A DNA stretch of 64,000 nucleotides from Pyrocephalus nanus (taxonomy: Eukaryota > Chordata > Aves > Passeriformes > Tyrannidae), in the NCBI GenBank assembly GCA_038380795.1, contig CM076266.1, positions 28,222,145 to 28,286,144 of the forward strand, read 5' to 3'. Both the position numbers and the translations under genes were made by a program. Below, piece after piece: positions 38,601-50,600 of this stretch. Position 1 is the first letter of the stretch. Every line of letters starts with the position of its first letter. Under the pieces are notes generated by a model that was not told where the DNA came from, searched no databases, and was given only the letters and a program-made list of their open reading frames with translations.

Positions 38601-41600
38601 ACCATGTTTTTGGGTTATCTGATACCAAAGTACTAAATTATAACTTAGATTCAAATATATATATAAAAAACCCCAAACAAACAAAGAAGCAGATCTAGGA
38701 GAAAAGACAACTCATTCCTATGAAAACAGTTTGTCTTGATGAAATTGAAGCCCAACATTAAATTCTTCTCCAGTATCTATTGACTTATTATTACCTCACA
38801 ATGTAGAGTATCATATGTATTCCAGAGCTGGAAATTGTCCAATATTTTAAGATTATTTAGTTCAAGTCCTGTATTAACAGCCATTGTTTGTATAAAATCC
38901 TGGGGGGGAGAGTGAAAAGTATACAACAAATATTCAATACAAATGGAACATATATGCATATAGATTCATTAACACCTGGTATCACAGTAATGTTTAATTT
39001 TTCACAAATGAAACCCCTGTAGCAGAAGATTCTGGTTGCAGTTTTCATTTTGTAACTTCTCAAGGTACTGGTCTCTGTTTCAGACACTGTTTTTCTTGTC
39101 CCTGCTATGGATAGGTTTGGTGTGCTCTCTGTCACACTCTTCTCTCCCTCTTCTGACTGCTCCAGGAGGCTGCCTCAGTCACCTCAAGCCTTCAGATATA
39201 AGGAAGAGGAAGGAATTAAGGAAAAGGATCTTGAGAAAAAAAGATGAAGGGAAAACAGAAAACTAAGGAGAGGTGAGGCGAAAAGAATCTGGAAAGGAAA
39301 GTAGGTTTTACTTCTGCCATTGAAGGGGAGTTGAATATCTAATAGTCCTGAATATCTAATAGTTCCACAACAATTCCCATAGGGATTCTTATGTGTTACC
39401 ACAGAAGAATAAAAGAATATCTTAATATTCCTTATTCCCATGTTTCCTGGTTCATACTATTAGCTGAGATAGAGGATAGTTATGAAGTCATAGTTCACCA
39501 CTCATTGCAGGTGATGAGGCTGACCAGAGTAGCTGAGCTAGTGGAAAATTAGAAATAAAACAAAAAAAGGAAAAAGATTGGCTTTAGCTCAAGCACTAAG
39601 CCTGGAGTGACTTTGAGTGCAGTCAGGGTGTGAGGACCTGAAGCCCCTGCTTTATTTGTGCAGTCATCACATTACAAAGTGCAATGGTAGGCAAACAAGA
39701 GAGCAGCAGTAACAACTATCTAGGGCAGTTATTATCCACAGGAACATGGTTGCTTGAGGCAAGTATACCATCCATCTTCCTATATCCTGCTGCAGCACTG
39801 GAATGGGAAATTGAACCTCTGACTGTGAGGATTTGTGTCAGAGCCAAAACAGGAGCATGTTTTGTGATGGATCCAAAATGCATTCAGAAAAATTTACATA
39901 AATCAGTGTTCTCCTGGTTAGGCTTTCTTTAGCTGCCAACTTCAGAAAGTTAGAGCAGGAAAGCACAAACCTTTCCAAGTTTCAGATTTCTCAGATGTTT
40001 TAGAATTAGTTTTGTGCTACCCTGTAAAACTAGAAATTGCTGCATCCAGAAATTGCTCTTCCCTGCAGATCATTGAACTCTAAATAGACTCAGAAAATTA
40101 ATATTAAATTCACATTTTAGAAGATTAATGTAGAAAAGTGTGAGTAATGTATAGCATATCAAATATACTTTTTGATCGTATTGGTCTAAATTTCTGATTT
40201 TAAGAGTTCTTGGGATTTTAATTTTTTTAAAATATATTTTTGCATTTTAGCAAAAGGAAACAATGTAATTCCATAATTTCTACATCTTAGTTACTTTCCT
40301 TCTTCTCATTTTCTTTTTATTTCCTTCTTATTTTCTTTTTATTTTGTCTTACCATGTATGGTTGTATTCTATTTTGAAATTCACTGGATGTTTGTGTTTC
40401 TTTCTGAAGTTCATCAAAACGGGGACAGTCAGGCAGAGGAAAGTTCAGCCTCTGAAACCAGAAAAGTGTAAGTTAGAATAGTTCTAAAATTATCAACACT
40501 CCTCTGTTTTTTTTCTATTGCAGAGATTGATGATGTAATATTTGTTGGACAGATCCATGGCTGTGCAACAGTTACTCCATAATTGTTTGTTTGGCTACCT
40601 TGTTCATAAATTCAGTTAACATAGGCAATGGACTGTGGTAGCTTGACTTTTCAGTGGCTACTTCAATGGATAGCTTGATTTCCCTCAGTTGAACTGATTT
40701 TGGCAAAAAGCAATTATGTGTGTCTGGCAAAGGATTGCTTTGGGAAATGGATCAACATGCATGATCAGAAATTTTGAAAGGCTACCTTTTCTCCCTTAGT
40801 TTCTGAATCCTCCCTGATGCAACTTGGCTCCACCTGGTACTGGAACCTGAACTGCTTCTGCATCTAAACATCCTGCTCTCATCCCTGGAGATAAGTGTTG
40901 GATTATGGTAAGCATTTTAAGTACCACTTAATGGAGAGAACTCCAAGCAAGGGTGACAAATAAATTGTACTCCTGAAATCTCAGAAAGCTATGAGCCTAA
41001 TGGCTCTGTTGTTATTTAGGGATACAGTTCCCTTTTAATAACTCCAGTGTATGCATTACAGGGTCACCTGATAGTGCATATTTGATTTGAACCACATGTA
41101 AATACATGCATTTATCAAACACTGTGCTCAGGCAAATAGGGTTTATACCAATTGCAGAAAGACAAATGATACCTGATCCAGCATAAAGTGTCAGTAAAAA
41201 GTCATGATGAGCAAAACAAGCTTGTGCTGGTTCAGTACTTTATGTCACATCATTAGAGCATTTTTGACCCAGCACTAATATTAGCCTATAACCGTACAAA
41301 TCATGTCAAGGAACTGACTTCATACACAGCGGAGAAAATAACTTTGGTATCTATGGCTTGTATATGTGCCAGAGTGGTTACTCTGTCTTGGGGTGAACAT
41401 TAACAGACTGCACGTCTCTTTTCTTTTTTATTAATCATTGTGAAGTTTGCAGTAGCTGCCCACTGATTCTAGCCCACTTTCACATGGGCAGATTTCCAAA
41501 AGTACAATTTTTCTGTAACAGCAGCACACTAGAGGATGAAGGCTCAAAGTTGTAATATGAACTTGGGGAATGTTGTTTAATTACACAATAACAAATGTTT

Positions 41601-44600
41601 CTCTTGCTGCATGGCTTAATTATCCCTCTCTAGGTGTTATTAATTAAGCCACTCCCTTTGGCTTCATTAAGCATTACTCAGTACTGTTGCCTGTCAAGTC
41701 TTGATAGATCTCAGTGGCTTAAAAATAAACTGTGATTACCTTTTTTTACAGGACTGTACTTGGCCTCAGTTTCCCACTTTGTGTTGCTTAGGGCTTGAAA
41801 ATGCCTTCAAACATCTGCTTGGTTAACAAGGGAACAATGTTTTATCCAGGTGATTTGCATATATAACAGGAATTTTGAGTTGCTGAGAGGTGTGATTCAA
41901 TGAAACATCAATACCCATTCAGAGCAACCACACAAACAATGAGGTACTAGAGACTCCTACAAATGAGCTTGCCTTCTCCAAACAGGTCATTACATTGCAT
42001 TGTGATTCCCCTAAGGGCTTTGAGGTATTATTTGGGCAAAGCTCTGACCACTTTGATACTTTTTTGGTCTTCTGGTGAAAGAACTTCCCCTGGTATCCCA
42101 CAGTTAAATGGCAGTGACAGCATTCTTTTCTGTTGAGGAATAGAGTTAAATTTCTAGTTGAATCACATTGTGCCTAATCCAGTTTGTGGAAACCCTTTCA
42201 CTCTGTACCTGCTTTCCAGCACTGTCTTAAAGACTGGAGGATTATCAAAGAGACTCAGGTGTGGCTACCTCCTGATGACAGAGTCTATTCTCTAATGTTG
42301 GTGACAGGCAGTTATTTAATAGGGGATTTGTATAAATTTCCCTAAAGTCAAATTCTGTCCTCAAAGGCAGAAGAAAATTAGGCTTTCTGTCATTACCTTC
42401 AGTAGCTTTTCATCTTTGTTGGAACACACTGTTCCTTACACAGTCCTTGTCACAAGAGCAAGTGAAATTTAAACGTAAACATGAGTCAGCCAGGGAGAGC
42501 TATGTCAAGTAAAACTTCTACAGGACCTGTTATTCAGGTGGGTCTGATATTCAAGAGAAGTGCTAAGATTTCATTAAATGTTTCTATAGTAGTGAGCATA
42601 AAAGGACCCTTCTCTGTAATTAGAGTGCCTAAGTGCTACCAGAATAGCAAGGTAATAATTGTGAGGTCATTACAGTGGCTGGTGAAAATTCAATTCCTTG
42701 AATAAACTATAGAACAAACTTGCCAAAGAGAGGATGTCTGTCTAGCTGATTGGTGCTTAGAAAAGCATTTGTTTCCTGGAAAGGTTTAGGGCATCTTCCC
42801 TAGCTGTCCAAAAGGGTTCTGGTCAAGAGAAATGTGCTTTGAAGAAAATGGTAGTGTGTATGACAATTCAGGTATTCTGAGACTACAGAAGGGGAGTTTT
42901 CATGTAGCAATTACAATTGACCTATGATATACTTGTCAACCAGTAGCTGCATTTGATATTTTCTACTAGACTGAACTCAAAAGGCATAGAAAATATTTTT
43001 CAGCTATTTCCATTTTTTCTCTTTTTTGTTTCTGTGAAAGTTTAAGACATTATACGAAACATCTAGGCAGTACTCACCTGCTCTGTTGATTTTTGAAAAA
43101 TATGAACTGGAATGGGTTGCCAGAGAAGCTCAGGGTTCCAAATTTGGCTGCTAGTTGGTGGAAAGAGGCCAGAAAGGTATGACTGGGCACTCATAATGGT
43201 GCGATCGTAATCTGTACTTTGGATGTAAAACTGAAGATAGAATGGCAAAGAGTTAAAGATAAAATAGAAGCCATAAAAATAATAGGGAAATTTTACCCAA
43301 CTCATGAATCCTGGCTTCTTGTTTTCTGATTTATGTTTTTGCATGAAGTCAAAACAGTGAAACCATAACTCAGCTTTCTAGGGCCCTACTTCAATTTCAT
43401 AAATGAAATTGCCAAGGCATCTTTTAATTTGGAATCTAAACCCTCAGACTGAACTGAGAGAATAAGAAAGCATGATTTAAAAGAAGGAAGTTCTCCATCT
43501 TTTGATATTCAGAAAAACTCTGATACATATCGACATGGTGCCCAGGGATGTAGCTTAGTGGTGAACTTGGCAGGGTTAGGTTAACAGTTGGACTTGATAA
43601 TTATAAAGGTCTTTTCCCTCCTAAATGATTCTATGATCTTTCATCTATAGCTCAGGAATGCCAAGGCACTTAAAATCATAAACTTCTCCTGGAAGCTTGG
43701 CAAAGTTATAGTCTTTCATACCTTCCCATCAATGAATCTCTAATATATAGACCAAAATGGTAGTGGTATCTCCCCCACAAGGGATCTGTACTGTATGATA
43801 AGCACATCCAAAAAACTGTTAGACCTATGTTTTACGGGATGAAGTAAGTGAGCACGACCCATTGCATGACTGGATAGGCATTCATTTATACAGTGGAGTC
43901 ACTGTATAAATTCCCAGTTCATTTGGTGGTGTGGAGCCGGTTGGTTCAGGAAAATTTGGCTGTGAGAGACCCAAACTGAATGTAGGAGCTGAAAGTTAGA
44001 CTTTAGTCTGTGTTTTAACCTTGACATAAAAGTCCGACTTTCAAAAATGTTCTTCTATTACCTTAATTTTTCCATGAATAAAACGAGTACGATGATGTGC
44101 TTTTATAAATCCATAGTTCTGCTCTGCCAGAGAAATATGCTCCAGACAGTTCTGCTATATATACCTCATGCCGGTTGTATGTGCTGTTCAAGAAGGTGGA
44201 ATATCGTTTCCTCATGTACTGTCCGAGTTCAAATAGCTGCTGCATTCCAGTCTGTGAGGCAAGCAGATAGGTGACCATTAGATTAAGGTGACTGGAGAAT
44301 CTTAATGTATAAGTTTCTTTTCTATTTACTTTTTGTGTGTGTGTCTTCAGCAATCAATTTTTAATAATCATCAACTCTGTAATGTATGATTGCTGCGGTT
44401 TAACCCCAGCTGGCAACTAAACACCACTCAGCTGCTCATTCAGTCCCCCCTGGTGAAATATCAGAGACAATCAGGAGAGTAAAAGTGAGAAAACTCAGGG
44501 GTTGGAGTAAAGAGTGTTTTACATACAAAGCAAAAGCCACACATGAAAGCAAAGCAGGACAAGTTGTTTATTGACCACTTCCCGTGGACAGAGAGCTGTT

Positions 44601-47600
44601 CAGCCTCCAGGAAAGTAGGGCTCCGTCACAGAGACTTGGGAAGACAAACACCTTAAGACTGAATGTTTCCTCCCATTCCTTCTTCTTCCCCTAGCTTTAT
44701 ATGCTGGGCATGGCACCATATGATATGGAACATCCCTTTGGTCAGTGGGGGGCAGCTGTCCTGTCTGTGGACCCTCCCGACTTGTTGTGCACCCCCAGCC
44801 AAACTCACTGTCAGGGTGGTACAAACAGGAAAGACTTTGACTCTGTGTAAGCCCTGCTCAGCAGTAACACAAACATCCCTGTGTTATCAGCACTGTTTTC
44901 AGCACAAATCCAAAACAGAGCTCCGTACTAGCTACTGTGAAGAAAACTAACTCTCCTCAGGCAAAACCAGCACAACTGTGTATGTTGTAGATGATCTAGA
45001 CTTTTTAACAGAAATACCCATTTATGTCTATGAAAAAACTATATGTTCTGAACTGCTAAGACTGCAGGATCTGCTACAGAAAGGCACTGCACCTTTTCTA
45101 TACAAATTCTATACAAATATTCTATACAAATACAATTTCCCCAGTGCTGTAACTCTGTAGATGCTAAGTGACAATGTGTGTCACTTAGTGACAGCTGAGA
45201 GAGGATGACTGACAGCCTGGTATTTATCATTGTCATTGCTATGCTATTTGATAAATTTGTGGCTTGCACTTCATGCTTGAAGTAACGTTCTTCCGTCTTT
45301 GCCTTGGTGTGCCTGCAGTTGTCTTAGATTGCACACTCTCTTTTCCTTTATTTATTTCTAAAACCTGAGATGAACTTTTTAATTTGTAGCTGTCAGAGAA
45401 GTACATTCTTACTACTGTTACTAAAAGGGAAATAAAATACCAAAAATCTCTCAAAAAAGTCTATGCCAAGCAGAAATTTATTTCTTCTTACTATGTAAGC
45501 TATGTACCTGAGGATAGTAATGTGTTGAGTGTCTTAATTTTACAAATCTTTCAAGTCTCCCTTCAAACATTAAATACTGACTTGTCTCTGTTTCATGCTT
45601 CTGCATCATGACAAAGTGTTATTGGAAATGCATTGGCCCCTCTTTGCTCCAGAACTTCATATGTCAAATACAAAGAGCTAAGGCTTGATGTTGAAATGCC
45701 AGAGCAAGAAGTAGGTTCAGTGCATCCTAGTGAAACTCTGGGCTGCAAGAAGCCTTCTTAGAAGGAAGACACATTGTCCCCAGAAGCAACCTTAGGTCCT
45801 GCAAGTCTTCCCTTGTTCTGTTAGATGGTGGTTGTCAGACCAATGCTGAGATGTGGACTCATCACTTGACCTGGTGGGCTGGTGTCATTCCCTTGCCCTG
45901 TCATAGGACCCAGTGCTTAATGGTCATTAGAACTTCATCAGTGATAATAGTAAGATGTTAAATGGCAATTAAACTTGCCCTTTACTTGAATACAGACACA
46001 CTATCAAGAAAGTTCTTGCTTTTAGGAAGGTGGATGTACAGCTATGATGAATAATATTTCAGTTTAACAGTAGCTGGATGAATAACACTGCAAAAATGTT
46101 TACAAATTATGGGGTATTGCTAATACCAGCTATCAGGACTTGGGATTTGCTAATGATTTTGAGACACACATAAAAAAAAAAAAATCTTCCCACTTCCTAT
46201 TTTATTAGCATATATAAATTCTTCTAGGAAAGTCAACATACCTTGGTGAGTTGTCCAAATCCCTGGGGCCATTCGCTTTCTTTGTGTAGATCAGTTGGAA
46301 AGTTTACAATTGGTGTTCGGTCACCATGTCGGAAAACCTAAGTGTATTACCAATAAAAACCTCCTTAGTTAGATGCTATTAACATTCCTTTCTTATCTAA
46401 CTAGAAGTCAAGCATATATTATAATTCCAGTGCCATTTTTCAAATGAAAATATTGAAGAGTCTGCAGAAACCTAGTCAAGTAGGATTGGAGTACATTCTT
46501 TGCATTCAAGAATATGTATAATTATATAGGAATTAAGTTGGCATAAGCCTGATGATTCTTCTTCCTAGAATATAAAATTAATCACCAAAGATGTTAATGC
46601 TGGGATTACATTCATAGCTAGGCATCCAGACAGGAAATCTGAAAGGAAATGCTGGAATACAAATTCATAGGGCTCCAGACAACCTTCCAGAATGCTGATC
46701 CAAACTATTGCAAAAGTTACCTTTGCTTGTCAATGGTCCTGTAACGAACCTCATTCCTGACTTAGCAGAATAAAATGACAATGTAGAATCATGGCATATT
46801 TGTTCATAAAAGGACATTTGTTCCCTAGTACCTCAGTGGTATAGAACGTTCTTATAATTATTACTCTCCACTGCCTCATTAAGCCACATCATTCTTGCCC
46901 AAACATCAGAGACGGTTGTACAGGCCGGTTAGTTTGCCACTCCCACTGGGAGGTGTTTCATGTTTATATTTTTCAAAGTAAACACCATCTGTGTGGCTTA
47001 CTGTTTTAATTACAGCATACCCCCTTTCCATCAGCCTTCTATACTGAAGTGCACAAACCTTTGCTAGAGCAAGTACTTCAAAGACGGAAAATACGGTCCA
47101 TTAAAGGTAAATATAATTGGATTTCTCCTCTGTTCGTTTTCTACAGTTAGACAACAAAGTTTGCTAGAGTATATGTTACCATCAGAACTGTTTAGAATAC
47201 TGCTTATTATTTTTTTGTTTTGCTAATTGAATTTCACTGAAGGTGTGGCCAACCTGAAATGAATATTTTGCAGCAAATCAAGCCGTATTTTTCACTATCA
47301 TCCACAACATGTTGAGCAACATGAAACTGTGTAGTTTCAGGAAAAAAGCCCCACATATTTTTTTTCTGAGTTCAAGAACAGGAAAATAGTCCATAAGTTG
47401 GTTTTTTTTTTTTTGCTTCCCTATGCAATTTAAAATTCTGTAAATATCTCTCTTCTTAGTAATTTGGAATCTCAGTTTGTTATTTATAACCATTTCTCAG
47501 TGCACCTCTATTGAAGAGGATAATAAGTGAAGAGCTACACTGTCTGGTGACTGATTCAGTTGCATGCAAGAAAAACAAGTGAGAAGGACTTTTGTGCCCC

Positions 47601-50600
47601 TGCTTATTTCCCTTTTGATATGCTGACGTACATCGTTGTCAGGTAGGGTTCATTAGTTTCTCTGGACAAGCTGGTGCCTCTGTAAAGAATGAAGGTTAAA
47701 TTCCCAACTTCAGTGTAGCTACATCCTCTCTTGTTAGATTATCTGGCTTCACAGTAAAGCATTTTTAGGGTTAACTGACAGTTGCTCAGACTGACTGACA
47801 TGTTTAAATGACTATTTTTTTAGGCAATTTTTAAAAAGGGATCAACACTTGTTCAGTAAATGTGCCCTTTTTACTAGTGAAAAATTACTGAAATTGTGTT
47901 AGATTTTAAATACTGCTTTGTGATTTTTATATTTCATGTATGACACAACCCTCAGCATGTATTTCAATACTCAATCCCTAGAAACTTTCAGTGAGCCAGA
48001 ACAGAGCGGTATTTTACCTGAACAGAGATTAGAAGGCAAAAGAGATCAAGATCAAAAGATATTAAAATATATTTGGGAGCAGGAGATGTAATGAAAACTA
48101 TTTTCTTTCTTTGCTTGCAACTTCTGAAAATGACCTTGCTTCAGCTGCAGTTGGAAATGAAACAATGACCTTATGAACAATCACTTAACCTAAAAGACTA
48201 ACTTGGTTCACTCATTGCAACCTTTTAGGAGACTTTTAAAAAAAATTTAAAACTCTAATAAGAGCTTGTATATTGGAAGTTTATATTTTTCATTAGAAGA
48301 CCTGATAACGTTAGGTAAAGAAAGCGTATCCCTACAAATCGTGCCTTGCTCATCAATATGTACTTCTCAACACTCATAACTTCAACTTTGTTAAAAAGGA
48401 GTTGATCCTTTAAATTAATCTAAAAATATGTGTGCTGCAGCATTTATTACTCCCAGCCTCCAGATTGCCTTCCTGACCTTTCAGAAAACATAGAACATGG
48501 CAGGATGAGGGAAAAGGAGCAAGTTTTATAAAAACTGAAAAGACATTAGAAATCAAGAAGGAAGGGAGGGCAAGGAGAATATACACAAGAAGTGCAAGGC
48601 AGACCTGTTTGGGATATTCATTTCAGCACTCGTTTCTGGAGCACTTTAGCTCAGTTCTCAAAAGCAATAGGTGCACAGTTACCCAATACCTCTATTTCAA
48701 CTCTGATACTGCTTTATGAGGGCGATCAGCTCAGATCAAAATGGTCACATGACTGAGACTTTGGCCAGCATTTGCTTCCATTGTTGTCAGGTGAAAAATC
48801 TTGGAGAAAACCTCTTGCAGAGGAGAGGGTGAGCTGAGAATATGGCATATATAGTATACATAACATATTCATTCAGAAATGCCATGAATTACAGTGAATT
48901 ATCTGTCTCTGAGTAACAGTGAGCCTCTTACAGACAATTTTATTGACAGACTCATCTTCAAACAAAAAGATTTCTTACTTTGAAGCCAGCTATAGGAATG
49001 AAGGAACAAGAGTGAAGTGGAAATATCATACTGTCAGTTCAGGGAAACTGTAGATGCAGAAATACTAAGCATGTTTAGCCAAGGTTTCAGATGGTTTGGC
49101 TTGATTAGACAAATCATGCTCAGAGATAAGATGCTCAGTAAGCACTTTCTATCCTGAGTTACAAGAAGAAAGACGTGATGAAATCACATTACCTCAGAAG
49201 CCACACCTCTTTGTATGCATGACAGGTGAAATGAGGGCATGTGTGGAAACAGAAGTTACAAGTCAGAACTTCTTTATACAGAGGCAATAAAACAGTATTT
49301 CATTTTTACTTACGTACCTGATTGTCCTACAAATTTTATATTTTCTTCTGCCTGGTTTAAATTTAGTGCACAAGAATTATGGTGAAGGCTAATGATTATA
49401 TGTGAGAAAGAAATTTAAAAAGCATTTTTATAAATTGGCTTGAATTAGATCTTTTCACATTCAGACAAAAGGACTTGTGGCCAATAAGAAAAATGCATGG
49501 AATCAGAACAAAATTGGAAATTGTGAGGAGAGAGTGAGACATCCTCCCAGGCACAGCACAATTCTAAAAGTGAGCAAAAGGGCTCATTTATCTGTTTTTT
49601 CGTCCATGCAGATGTATTTTATATTGTGCAGCTCTGCTAAAAAGTTTTAAAAAGTCATTATGACAATTTTTACAGTGCAGTAATACTGTCAGGTGAAAAC
49701 ATAGTCACTCACAGAGTACAGCTGGAGAATGGCTATGGAATTATCTCAGAAAGATGCCTTCTAGACTTACCTTGACTATAACCATACCCTCATTATATCT
49801 CATTATACAAGTGATAGTTTCTGGGCCAATTCCTATCCTTTTAATTTATGCTAGCAATTCTGCTCCCATGAAAATTCAATCAGTGAGTTCAGAAGGCAAA
49901 ATTCAATTGAGCGCACATAAGCCATGCATCTTGAGAAAAAAGATGCATATTGTAATAAGATTCAACCTATTGTAACTTTTTAGGTGATTGGTCAGCCTAA
50001 GCAAATGTATCAGGGTTAAAAGAAAGACAGTTTAAATGAAATTCACCTACTATTTTATTAGTAATTGTGATAAGCTACCCTAGAAATAAATAGGTATTTT
50101 GGGAGGTGGCTTCGTAGTTATGGTAAGCGGATGATTTTAAACAGGAAGCCTCTATCTCCATAATGGTGAACATTTCCTGTAAGTCTTCCTGCAAAACCAT
50201 TGCTGATTAGGACACAGTAACAGCTGCGATTCAATAGAGGTCTCTTTCCCTTCAAGGAGTTAATTCTCCAACGCTTGCTGTCTGCCTGTTTTCATCTGTG
50301 TGTCCAGTTCTCCTTGTTATCATTGAAACAACATTGAAATATATTGCTATATACAAAATGTTACTGGAGTTAGTGTTGAGTCCCTGCTGTGTCAGCAGGA
50401 GTAGGACTGGTTTTTCCTGTGCTCTCTGGCCTCCCTCCAAGTTGTGCGTCTACAATGCAGCCAATAGACAACTAGATATGAAATACTTTATCTAGAGCCG
50501 GATGATATGTTTTGGACACAGCACCTCTGCCTGTTACCTGTTCGTACACATAATGTCTCAAATGGAGAAAGGTGGAAGGAGAAGATTTTCAATTTCCTAT

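Noticed and set aside
44600..44950. Open frames on both strands around 44.6-44.95 kb
   Set aside because: They lie inside the solo LTR and show no retroviral protein motifs.
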